Source of the DNA: Treponema sp.
GTDB lineage: Bacteria; Spirochaetota; Spirochaetia; Treponematales; Treponemataceae
DNA: 10,119 nucleotides
Direction of reading: 5' to 3'
Assembly: GCA_024691265.1 (NCBI GenBank)
Contig: JAILNT010000410.1
Coordinates: 1 to 10,119, forward strand
Part shown: positions 1 to 6,957 of the stretch, one piece after another
Layout of the letters: each line of letters opens with the position of its first letter
Numbering within the stretch: position 1 is the first letter of the stretch
Notes under the pieces: model-generated
The model's database searches: none
The model's input: the letters and a program-made list of their open reading frames with translations, nothing else
Told to the model about the DNA's origin: nothing
Made by a program: the position numbers and the translations under genes

Positions 1-1226
1 GCGTACTTTTGTGGAATCTAGATGACAGAAATATTGCTGATGGAACTATATTAAATGTTTATATTCGTTCTGATTTATCGCAGGTTTATGTAGTTAGTTT
101 GCCTGGCGAAAAAGAAAAATTTGAAGTTCCCCTTTGGCAGATAACAGAACCTGAATCCAGAAAAAAGGCTGAAGAAAGAGCAAAGTTATATACAGGTTAT
201 GAGCATACTTATGCTCGTGTAACTTTTGACGGACTTCCTATGAGAGCTGAAGCTGATAATGTTGCAAAACAAAAATATAGGCTTCGTGAAAATGAAATAA
301 TAAGGGTACTCTATAAGGGAGAAGGTGTTGCTCCTCGTACTGGTGACAAGATAATTGAAGGCGACTGGCTTCATGTATTAGCTCATGATGGAACTAGTGG
401 CTGGTGTTTTAGTAGAAATTTATCCCTTTTTACAATGGCTCCTGGAGAAAGTCTTGCTACAAATAATGATGATGCACCTGTTGCTCAAACAGAAGATTCT
501 GTACTTACAGATATGCTAAATAAAAGATGGTATCCTCAAAGTTATGCAGATATGATAGAAAAGAAAATCATAGATATTTCTAAGATGTCTGCTTCTGGTG
601 GTTTTGATACTGGTATAAAAACTGGAACTATAAAGTTACGTGATGAAGATGTAAACGTAACTTTCCCATATACGGGTATTACAAAAACTGGCAGAAATAC
701 ATATAAATATGACGCCTGTCCTATTATTGTTACGGTTAAAGGAAACAGTGAGATTATTGTTCAATATACAGATGATAGCGGAAAGCCAAAATCTTATCAT
801 ATGGTATCACTGAAAGATGATGTTGAAGATGTTGTGAATGCAGAAGTTAAACGCAGGGCAAGACTTTATAGTTCTATAGTTACAAATGGACCTGAATATA
901 AATCTTCAAATTATGGAATATTAAAATTTGATGCTTCTGGAAAATTTACATGGAAAAAATACAATAAGCTTGTTCCAGCACTTCTTGATAAGAATATAAA
1001 GGGAAATGGTACTGTAGAAATAAAGTATCTTCTTTCTCCTTCATTGAAATCTTCATGGGACGGTGTTCTTAGCTTCCATTTTGAGGGTATGGCAAAGGAA
1101 ATAAATTTCTTGTACAAGATGGAAAGTAATGGTTTGAAATTGGAAGATGCAGTAAGGGCTTCATTTGATGGAAATGTTATAACTAACAGAAGTTCTAATC
1201 CAATGGTTTTATTTTTTGCTAAGTAG
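1..1226 (+). CDS. Bacterial SH3-domain protein, 5' end missing
   Basis: The frame is open to the left edge: the first whole codon is at 3-5 and the stop TAG at 1224-1226. A TTG at 9-11 exists but has no Shine-Dalgarno site, and the sequence around it reads like protein interior (VLLWNLDDRN), so I treat the gene as truncated at its 5' end. About 407 residues remain. Bases 228-431 encode an SH3-like beta-barrel: DGLPMRAEADN, then RENEIIRVLYKGEG, GDWLHVLAHDGTSGWC and a closing SRNLSLF. The remaining 260 or so residues are polar and Ser/Lys/Asp rich, with no membrane segment, and I recognise no domain there. Treponemal proteins of this type are often lipoproteins or secreted (from memory), but the signal region would lie outside the window. 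No enzymatic role is visible; cell-wall or surface binding is only an inference from the SH3 fold. The next gene starts 13 bases after the stop, suggesting co-transcription. Confidence 0.75.
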   Translation, partial: VLLWNLDDRNIADGTILNVYIRSDLSQVYVVSLPGEKEKFEVPLWQITEPESRKKAEERAKLYTGYEHTYARVTFDGLPMRAEADNVAKQKYRLRENEIIRVLYKGEGVAPRTGDKIIEGDWLHVLAHDGTSGWCFSRNLSLFTMAPGESLATNNDDAPVAQTEDSVLTDMLNKRWYPQSYADMIEKKIIDISKMSASGGFDTGIKTGTIKLRDEDVNVTFPYTGITKTGRNTYKYDACPIIVTVKGNSEIIVQYTDDSGKPKSYHMVSLKDDVEDVVNAEVKRRARLYSSIVTNGPEYKSSNYGILKFDASGKFTWKKYNKLVPALLDKNIKGNGTVEIKYLLSPSLKSSWDGVLSFHFEGMAKEINFLYKMESNGLKLEDAVRASFDGNVITNRSSNPMVLFFAK

Positions 1227-1239
1227 GAGTTAATGAGAA

Positions 1240-3207
1240 ATGGCATTTGTCCAATTTTCCCAGGTATCGCTGGCATTTGGTGACCGTGATATTCTAAAAA
1301 ATGTATCTGTAAACTTACAGACTGGTACAAAAGCGGCTTTAACAGGAGCTAATGGAGCAGGAAAATCTACTTTAATAAAAATTATGGCAGGTCTTGTAGA
1401 ACCTGACAGCGGAAAGCGTATTGCTCAAAAAGATGCTCGTATTGCCTATCTTCCTCAGTCTGGACTTGTTCATCATGGCTGTTCTTTGAGAGAAGAAGCT
1501 GATAAGGCTTTTCAATGGGGTTATGAATTACAGGAAGAACTTGAACGAATTGGAGATGAATTAAAGAAAAACGATGAATCAAATATGCAGTCACTTCTTG
1601 AGCGTCATGATGCACTTATTACAAAGCTTGAAGATAGTGGCTGGTATAGAAGAACAACTCTTGCAGAACAAGTTCTTATTGGTCTTGGTTTTTCCAGAAG
1701 TGATTTTGAAAAACAGACAGAGGCTTTTTCTGGTGGTTGGCAGATGCGTATAGCATTGGCTAAAGCCCTTATGGCAGGTCCTGATATTCTCCTTTTAGAT
1801 GAACCTACAAATTATCTTGACCTTGAAGCAAGGGAATGGCTTGAAAAGTTCCTTAATGATTTTAAGGGAGGCTTTTTACTTGTAAGTCATGACCGCTATT
1901 TTCTTGACCATACTATAAATGAAGTTTATGAGCTTTTTGGCGGAGATTTAAAGCGTTATCCTGGAAATTTTACTCATTATGAACAGGTAAGAGAAGTTGA
2001 ACTTCAAACTCTTATTGCAAATTATGAACAACAGCAGCAGGAAATTGCTCATCTTGAAGATTTTATTCGCAGATTTGGAGTAAAAGCCACAAAAGCCGCT
2101 CAGGCACAAGAAAGACAAAAAATGTTGGATAAGCTTTTAGAGAATAAAATTGAAATACCTGAAAGCTTGAAGAAAATACATTTTACATTTCCTCCAGCAC
2201 CTCATTCCGGTAATCTTGTTCTTACATTGGAAAATATTTGCAAGTCTTATGATGGAAAAGTAAATGTTATTGATAATTTGAATCTCATTCTTGAAAATGG
2301 CGAAAGACTTGTTGTTGCTGGTCGTAATGGTGCCGGTAAATCTACTTTACTTCGTATTCTTGCAGATGTTGATAAGAATTTTACAGGAAATGTAAAACTT
2401 GGTTCTGGTGTAAAGATAGGATATTTTTCCCAGGATAGTGCAGAAAGTATAACGGGAACTGAATCGATAATAGAGCGTTTGGAAAGAACTGCTCCTTTGG
2501 AATTGATACCAAAGCTTCGTGATATGTTGGGAGCCTTCCTTTTTAGGGGTGATGATGTATTTAAAAGCATAAATGTATTATCCGGAGGAGAAAAAAGCCG
2601 AATTGCCTTGCTTGAACTCCTTTTGCGTCCTGTAAATCTTCTTATTCTTGATGAACCTACAAACCATCTTGATATGCATTCTAAAGATGTCCTTTTGAAT
2701 GCATTAAAAGATTTTGGAGGAACTGTTGTATTTGTAAGCCATGACAGAGGCTTTATAGAAGGGCTTGCTACTAAAGTTCTTGAACTTACGCCTGGTAAGT
2801 TTAGAGAATTTAAGGGTGATTATAAATATTACATACAGCGTCTTGAAGATGAAGCTAATGGAACTGTTGGTGCTTCTTCTTTTTCTGGACCTGATTTACA
2901 GAAAGTTTCTGCTTCTACAAAAAATGAAGTTGAGGTTCAAACTGTAAGTAGTGGAAAAGTTAGCTGGGAAGAGCAGAAGAAAGCTGAAGCTGAAAGAAGA
3001 AAGCTGGAAAAAGAAGTGCAGAAAATAGAAACTGCTATTATGGAAGCAGAAGCTAAAAAAGAAGAATTGGATAATCAGATGGGAAATCCAGATGTTTATA
3101 CAAATGGAGAAAAGGCAAAAGCTGTACAAAAGCAGATAGATGAAGTAGTTGCTTTATTGGATAAACTTAATTCAGACTGGGAAGAGGCAGCAGAAAAATT
3201 AGGTTAA
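1240..3207 (+). CDS. ABC-F family ATPase, YheS-like
   Basis: This is a soluble tandem ATP-binding-cassette protein of 655 residues without membrane segments, the layout of ABC-F translation factors that bind the ribosomal E site. NBD1 has Walker A GANGAGKST (36-44), signature FSGGW (163-167), Walker B ILLLDEPTN (183-191, catalytic E188) and switch H217. The interdomain linker (about 250-315) contains a run of four Gln and the block FGVKATKAAQAQERQKML, which resembles E. coli YheS more than EttA or Uup (from memory). NBD2 has Walker A GRNGAGKST (361-369), signature LSGGE (447-451), Walker B ending in E472, and H501. A Lys/Glu-rich C-terminal coiled coil spans about 575-650, as in YheS, which is of similar length. 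All catalytic residues are present, so it should be active. AGGAG at 1225-1229 overlaps the upstream stop codon and lies 10 bases before ATG. Whether it has a housekeeping or antibiotic-protection role cannot be told from sequence. Confidence 0.96.
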   Translation: MAFVQFSQVSLAFGDRDILKNVSVNLQTGTKAALTGANGAGKSTLIKIMAGLVEPDSGKRIAQKDARIAYLPQSGLVHHGCSLREEADKAFQWGYELQEELERIGDELKKNDESNMQSLLERHDALITKLEDSGWYRRTTLAEQVLIGLGFSRSDFEKQTEAFSGGWQMRIALAKALMAGPDILLLDEPTNYLDLEAREWLEKFLNDFKGGFLLVSHDRYFLDHTINEVYELFGGDLKRYPGNFTHYEQVREVELQTLIANYEQQQQEIAHLEDFIRRFGVKATKAAQAQERQKMLDKLLENKIEIPESLKKIHFTFPPAPHSGNLVLTLENICKSYDGKVNVIDNLNLILENGERLVVAGRNGAGKSTLLRILADVDKNFTGNVKLGSGVKIGYFSQDSAESITGTESIIERLERTAPLELIPKLRDMLGAFLFRGDDVFKSINVLSGGEKSRIALLELLLRPVNLLILDEPTNHLDMHSKDVLLNALKDFGGTVVFVSHDRGFIEGLATKVLELTPGKFREFKGDYKYYIQRLEDEANGTVGASSFSGPDLQKVSASTKNEVEVQTVSSGKVSWEEQKKAEAERRKLEKEVQKIETAIMEAEAKKEELDNQMGNPDVYTNGEKAKAVQKQIDEVVALLDKLNSDWEEAAEKLG

Positions 3208-3281
3208 TATAAAATTTGCTAAATCTTTCTACAGGGTGTAGTATTGAAAGGCTATAGATAATTATTTGGAGGTCAAAAAAA

Positions 3282-4268
3282 ATGAAAGTTTTAGTTATAG
3301 GTGGTGCAGGTTATATAGGAAGCCATGTTGTAAAAGAACTTATGGCTAAAGGTCATAAAGTTACAGTTTTTGATAACCTTTCTAGTGGATTAATTCAAAA
3401 TCTGTTCCCAGAAAATGATTTTATATCAGGTGATATATTACACCCTGAAACTCTTGATGCAGCTTTTGCCCGTGGATTTGATGCATTTATTCATCTTGCA
3501 GCTTTTAAGGCAGCTGGTGAATCTATGATAAAACCTGAAAAGTATTCTATAAATAATATAAATGGTACATTAAATATTCTTAATGCAGCAACAGCTCATA
3601 ATTGTAAGTACATGGTATTTTCTTCTAGTGCTGCTGTTTTTGGTGAACCTCAATATTTACCTATAGATGAAAATCACCCAAAGAATCCTGAAAACTATTA
3701 TGGCTTTACAAAGCTTAAGATAGAAGAATTTATGGGCTGGTATGACAAGCTTAAGGGCTTAAAATTTGCTGCTTTACGCTATTTTAATGCAGCCGGTTAT
3801 GATCCGGAGGGTGTTCTTTATGGTCTTGAAAAGAATCCTGCAAATCTTCTTCCAATCATGATGGAAGTTGCTTGTGGAAAACGTGAAAAAGTAAGCATTT
3901 TTGGTAATGATTATCCTACTCGTGATGGTACTTGTATCCGTGATTATATTCATGTATCAGACCTTGCAACAGCACACGTAATGGCATTGGAATATATTGC
4001 AAGTAAGAATGAAAGCCTTACATTGAATCTTGGAACTGGAAATGGTGTAACTGTAACCGAAATGCTTGAAGCAACAAGAAGAATTACAGGAAAAGAAATT
4101 AAAGCTGATTATGTAGGCCGTAGAGCTGGAGACCCTGCTCAGCTTACTGCAACTTCTGCAAAGGCAAAGGAAGTTCTTGGCTGGGAACCAAAATATAGTG
4201 ATGTAGATACTTTGATTGATTCTACATATAAAGCATATACAAAGTATTATTCTGAACATAAAGACTAA
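3282..4268 (+). CDS. galE: UDP-glucose 4-epimerase GalE
   Basis: This enzyme interconverts UDP-glucose and UDP-galactose using tightly bound NAD, in the cytoplasm, feeding galactose use and glycan synthesis. It is an extended short-chain dehydrogenase of 328 residues, close to the usual 330-340. The N-terminal Rossmann motif is GGAGYIGSH (7-15), followed by FDNLSSG (30-36). The catalytic set is Ser in SSSAAVFGEP (114-123) and Y140-xxx-K144 in YYGFTK. Family blocks LRYFNAAG (165-172), YPTRDGTCIRDYIHVSDLA (211-229), LNLGTGNG (248-255) and GRRAGDPAQL (279-288) are all present, which favours GalE over other NDP-sugar epimerases. GGAGG (3268-3272) lies 9 bases before ATG. It is 74 bases downstream of the ABC-F gene with no terminator between them, so it is probably the last gene of that transcript. 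No Leloir-pathway partners (galK, galT) are nearby, so a role in envelope sugar supply is as likely as galactose catabolism. Confidence 0.95.
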   Translation: MKVLVIGGAGYIGSHVVKELMAKGHKVTVFDNLSSGLIQNLFPENDFISGDILHPETLDAAFARGFDAFIHLAAFKAAGESMIKPEKYSINNINGTLNILNAATAHNCKYMVFSSSAAVFGEPQYLPIDENHPKNPENYYGFTKLKIEEFMGWYDKLKGLKFAALRYFNAAGYDPEGVLYGLEKNPANLLPIMMEVACGKREKVSIFGNDYPTRDGTCIRDYIHVSDLATAHVMALEYIASKNESLTLNLGTGNGVTVTEMLEATRRITGKEIKADYVGRRAGDPAQLTATSAKAKEVLGWEPKYSDVDTLIDSTYKAYTKYYSEHKD

Positions 4269-4289
4269 TTCTTTTTAATATGATAAAGT

Positions 4290-4342
4290 AAGACCGCTAG
4301 AAAACAGTTTTTCATTATTGTTTTCCGGCGGTCTTTTTTTTT
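4290..4342 (+). terminator. Rho-independent terminator after galE
   Basis: The arms 4290-4306 and 4319-4335 form a 17-position stem with one A-C mismatch and one U-G pair. Its GC-rich base is AAGACCGC with GCGGTCTT, the loop is 12 bases (4307-4318), and a run of nine T follows (4334-4342). This is a textbook intrinsic terminator for the galE transcript. It ends only 30 bases before the next ATG. Confidence 0.93.
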
Positions 4343-4372
4343 GGTAAAAATTCTATATATAAGGAGATATAC

Positions 4373-5605
4373 ATGTCTGTAAAATTTGACCAGATTAGAA
4401 ACTATATTGAGGAACATACTCATGATATGGTTGAGCTTGAATCTCTTCTTACAAGTATTCCTGCTTTAGCTCCAGAAAATGGTGGTGACGGAGAGAGTAA
4501 AAAGGCTGCTGCTCTTGAAGAATGGTTAAAATCAAATGGTATAAAGAATATCGAGCATTTTGACGCTGCTGATAGCCGTGTTTCTAGTGGAATAAGACCT
4601 AATTTTGTTGCTACTATCCCAGGTTCTTTAGATGATTATAATATTTGGGTTTGTGCACACATGGACGTTGTTCCTGTTGGAGAACTTTCTCTTTGGAATA
4701 CAGACCCATGGAAGGTTATTGAGAAAGACGGTAAAATTTATGGCCGAGGTGTAGAAGACAATCAGCAAGGTCTTGTAAGTGGTGTTCTTGCAGCTCTTTC
4801 TTTCGTTAAGCAGCATATAATTCCAGAACATACAATCAAGCTTCTTTTTATGGCAGATGAGGAAGTTGGTTCTAAATATGGAATGGGCTATCTTATTGAA
4901 AAGCATCTTGATATGTTTGGTAAGAATGACCGTATTCTTATTCCTGATGGTGGAGATAGTGAGGGAAAGACAATAGAGGTTGCTGAAAAAAATATTGCAT
5001 GGTTCCGTTTCCATACAATTGGAAAACAATCTCATGGTAGCCGTCCAGATTTAGGAAGAAATGCAATGCTTGCAGCAAGTGACCTTGCTTTGAGAATGAA
5101 TGACCTTGAGAATTTCTTTAATGCCCGTGATGATAAGTTTGACCCTCCTTATTCGACTTTCCAGCCTACAATGCATTTAAAGAATGTTGATGGAATTAAC
5201 TTTATTCCTGGAGATGATGTATTCTGTGCAGATTGTAGAATTAATCCTAACTATTCTTTAGATGAAGTTAGAAAAGAAGTTGCAAAGCGTGTTGCAGAAG
5301 TAGAAAAGAAGTATGATGTTAAAATTGAAGTAAGTGAAGCCCAGGCTGCTGAATCAAAGGCAACATCTACAGATGCTCCTGTTGTAAAAGAGCTTGCAAA
5401 GGCAATAAAAGATGTTCATGGTATTGATGCAAAGACTATAGGTATTGGTGGAGGAACTGTTGCCGCAGAGCTTCGTAACAAGGGCTATGATGCTGTTGTC
5501 TGGTCTACATTAGATGATATGTGTCATCAGCCAAATGAATATGCTGTTATTAAAAATATTGGCATAGATGCTATGACTATTGCATATATGGCAGCAGAAC
5601 TATAA
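4373..5605 (+). CDS. M20 family zinc metallohydrolase (ArgE/DapE-like)
   Basis: This is a cytosolic di-zinc peptidase or deacylase of 410 residues. The full M20 metal site can be read: H96 and D98 in AHMDVVP, bridging D129 in GRGVEDNQQG, general base E163 and ligand E164 in ADEEVGS, D192 in PDGG, and H385 in CHQPNEY. The dimerisation ('lid') domain lies at about 205-320 and includes GKQSHGSRPDLGRNA, with H221 in the position of the conserved lid-domain histidine. GIGGGTVAAELR (357-368) matches the substrate-carboxylate region of the family. The GRGVEDNQQG motif differs from the GRG-DDKG form of PepV/Sapep dipeptidases and resembles a group usually annotated only as M20 metallohydrolase. The substrate could be an N-acyl amino acid or a dipeptide and is not predictable here. 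AAGGAG (4361-4366) lies 6 bases before ATG. Neighbours give no pathway clue: a terminator precedes it and a convergent gene follows. Confidence 0.94.
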   Translation: MSVKFDQIRNYIEEHTHDMVELESLLTSIPALAPENGGDGESKKAAALEEWLKSNGIKNIEHFDAADSRVSSGIRPNFVATIPGSLDDYNIWVCAHMDVVPVGELSLWNTDPWKVIEKDGKIYGRGVEDNQQGLVSGVLAALSFVKQHIIPEHTIKLLFMADEEVGSKYGMGYLIEKHLDMFGKNDRILIPDGGDSEGKTIEVAEKNIAWFRFHTIGKQSHGSRPDLGRNAMLAASDLALRMNDLENFFNARDDKFDPPYSTFQPTMHLKNVDGINFIPGDDVFCADCRINPNYSLDEVRKEVAKRVAEVEKKYDVKIEVSEAQAAESKATSTDAPVVKELAKAIKDVHGIDAKTIGIGGGTVAAELRNKGYDAVVWSTLDDMCHQPNEYAVIKNIGIDAMTIAYMAAEL

Positions 5606-5636
5606 CTTTTATTTCTAATAATAATTAATAAAATAA

Positions 5637-5684
5637 AAAAGCTTATTTATCTAATCTTAATAAAGAAAAGGTAAATAAGCTTTT
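5637..5684. terminator. Bidirectional terminator between convergent genes
   Basis: A perfect 13-bp inverted repeat, AAAAGCTTATTTA (5637-5649) and TAAATAAGCTTTT (5672-5684), encloses a 22-base loop. Read on the + strand it ends in TTTT-ATTAT. Read on the minus strand it ends in six or more T followed by AT-rich DNA, so the minus-strand (mraY) direction has the better U tract. It lies between the stop codons of the M20 gene and mraY and can serve both. Confidence 0.85.
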
Positions 5685-5704
5685 ATTATAATAAAATGCA
5701 GAAA

Positions 5705-6772
5705 TTATCTGATTTTAAAGATTATACCCATTAAAGCTATACTAATAAGTAATTGCATTGTGAGAAATTTTATTTGAATTTGTGCTGGTGACCAGTTATG
5801 ATTTTTTCTCATTTCATCATGCAATGGAAATCTTGTATTTTTAAAGATTGTAATGTGAAAGAATCTTTTCAAAGCCACTTTTACAAGTCCCAATCCGCCG
5901 TTTACAAAAATTACAGTAGATGTAATGAAAATAAGGAAAGGATTACCGCTTATCATTATACAAAGACCAATGTAAAAACCTAATGCACGGCTTCCAGCAT
6001 CTCCCATTAATACTTTACTTGGGTAGGCATTGTGCCATAAATAGCCCATCAATACACCTGCCAAGATAAAAGTCATTAATGCCCAGTTTGCACCAGAAGC
6101 TAAGTGAGGGATAAGCAAGTATGATGATATATCTTTATGACCTAAGATAACATAGAAAATAACTCCCATTGTAATAAGGGCTACAAGTACAAGTGTACTT
6201 GAAAGACCATCTACACCATCAGTACAGTTTGTTGTGTTTACAGATGTCCAAAGCAAAATTGTTGATATAGTTATGAACAACCAGGTAGGAATTGGAATGC
6301 TTTTTGCCACAAATGGAATCCAAAAACTTAACTGGGCATTTGATGTGATTTTTGTAAAGACAACAATAAGAACTGATGCTGCAATGCTTATAGCAAGGTC
6401 AAGAATTGCTTTTCTATATTCACCCCAGCTTGTTTTACTTGAATCGTCAAGATATCCTGTAAGCATCATGAGCCAGGTAAGGGCTAGTAATGAAAGTTGG
6501 AGTCCGTCCATTGGTACAAAAACAAGACATAAACATACAAAGAATGTTATAAAAACAACGCCGGCTCCTGTAGGTTTACCTTTTGCTGCTTCTGCTGTTA
6601 AAGTAAACTCTCTCCCCCTGTCTGATGGAAGAAATCTAAAGAATAAAGGCAAAAATCTGCATGTAACAAAAAAGCCCGCATAAAGTCCAAGAACTATAAG
6701 AACTGTATAGGACTTAAGAAGACGGGCAGGTCCGAATAAATCTTTTAGTGAATTAGCCAAATAATATAGCAT
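5705..6772 (-). CDS. mraY: MraY-type phospho-MurNAc-pentapeptide transferase
   Basis: This enzyme transfers phospho-MurNAc-pentapeptide from UDP to undecaprenyl phosphate, making lipid I at the inner membrane. It has 355 residues (E. coli 360) with about ten hydrophobic segments (roughly 22-40, 70-87, 92-108, 122-140, 162-178, 192-210, 229-246, 262-276, 279-296, 335-352). Active-site landmarks in order are GKPTGAG (67-73, usually GTPTMGG), D109-D110 in GYLDD, NCTDGVDGL (182-190), AYPSKVLMGDAGS (249-261, with D258), and the C-terminal block RFPLHDEMRKNHNW (314-327). The end, IALMGIIFKIR, matches the family C-terminus. These favour MraY over WecA/TagO relatives. The oddity is H318-D319-E320 where MraY has three histidines. 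ATG is preceded by GGAG (minus strand, 6778-6781) at 5 bases. The gene stands alone, not in a division/cell-wall cluster, convergent with the M20 gene and divergent from aroA. Confidence 0.9.
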   Translation of the reverse strand: MLYYLANSLKDLFGPARLLKSYTVLIVLGLYAGFFVTCRFLPLFFRFLPSDRGREFTLTAEAAKGKPTGAGVVFITFFVCLCLVFVPMDGLQLSLLALTWLMMLTGYLDDSSKTSWGEYRKAILDLAISIAASVLIVVFTKITSNAQLSFWIPFVAKSIPIPTWLFITISTILLWTSVNTTNCTDGVDGLSSTLVLVALITMGVIFYVILGHKDISSYLLIPHLASGANWALMTFILAGVLMGYLWHNAYPSKVLMGDAGSRALGFYIGLCIMISGNPFLIFITSTVIFVNGGLGLVKVALKRFFHITIFKNTRFPLHDEMRKNHNWSPAQIQIKFLTMQLLISIALMGIIFKIR

Positions 6773-6783
6773 AATATCTCCGT

Positions 6784-6858
6784 TTTTATGCTTTTTCTTT
6801 TAAAGCAGTTAACTGTAGCATAAAAGCTAATCTTTTGAAAAGTATCGACAGCTTTTAT
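6784..6858. repeat. Overlapping inverted repeats in the mraY-aroA divergent region
   Basis: TTTTATGCT (6784-6792) is the exact reverse complement of AGCATAAAA (6817-6825). ATAAAAGCT (6820-6828) is the exact reverse complement of AGCTTTTAT (6850-6858). The middle arm is shared, so the two hairpins exclude each other. A 10-bp palindrome, CAGTTAACTG, sits at 6806-6815 in the loop of the first. On the mraY transcript the proximal hairpin would end two bases before its GGAG. The DNA is AT-rich, so chance pairing is possible; an operator or leader structure is an inference. Confidence 0.45.
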
Positions 6859-6876
6859 ATTAGTCTTAAGCTGGCA

Positions 6877-6885
6877 TGATATAAA
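6877..6885 (+). promoter_or_regulatory. Candidate extended -10 element upstream of aroA
   Basis: TGATATAAA is a TGn-extended -10 (TATAAA, 5 of 6 to consensus) with no convincing -35 at 16-18 bases. It would start RNA near 6892, after the ATG at 6886, leaving 6958 as the aroA start with a leader of about 65 bases. It competes with the second candidate at 6922-6950. Confidence 0.3.
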
Positions 6886-6921
6886 ATGATATTAAGTAAC
6901 AATAAAATATCTTTAATTTTC

Positions 6922-6950
6922 TTGAAGAAAATTTATTTCTTGTGTACTAT
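6922..6950 (+). promoter_or_regulatory. Candidate promoter giving a near-leaderless aroA mRNA
   Basis: TTGAAG (6922-6927) and TACTAT (6945-6950) are separated by exactly 17 bases and match consensus at 4 of 6 positions each. The predicted RNA start, about 7 bases after the -10, falls at 6956-6958, at the aroA ATG. This would account for the missing Shine-Dalgarno site. It is weak as a motif and supported mainly by its position. Confidence 0.28.
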
Positions 6951-6957
6951 CTGCATT

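Noticed and set aside
911..1330. 139-codon minus-strand open frame across the SH3/ABC-F junction
   Set aside because: It overlaps two well-supported + strand genes and the ABC-F start region, and its product has no recognisable features.
3208..3281. Possible separate promoter for galE (TATAAA at 3208, TATAGATAAT at 3253)
   Set aside because: Neither -10-like string has a -35 match at 15-19 bases, and no terminator precedes galE, so read-through from the ABC-F gene is the simpler view.
4359..4375. Leader AAGGAGATATAC-ATG looks like the phage T7 gene 10 / pET vector ribosome binding site
   Set aside because: A short AT-rich match to a near-consensus Shine-Dalgarno site occurs by chance in such DNA. 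There is no T7 promoter, lac operator or vector sequence around it, and the downstream gene has the same codon bias as its neighbours.
6234..6683. 149-codon + strand open frame inside mraY
   Set aside because: It is antisense to strongly conserved MraY motifs (TDGVDG and the DD pair) and has no Shine-Dalgarno site or recognisable family; it is a frame shadow.
6886..6957. N-terminal hydrophobic extension of AroA that could look like a signal peptide
   Set aside because: EPSP synthase is cytosolic, the family N-terminus aligns from 6958, and the extension lacks a ribosome binding site. It also overlaps candidate promoter sequences.
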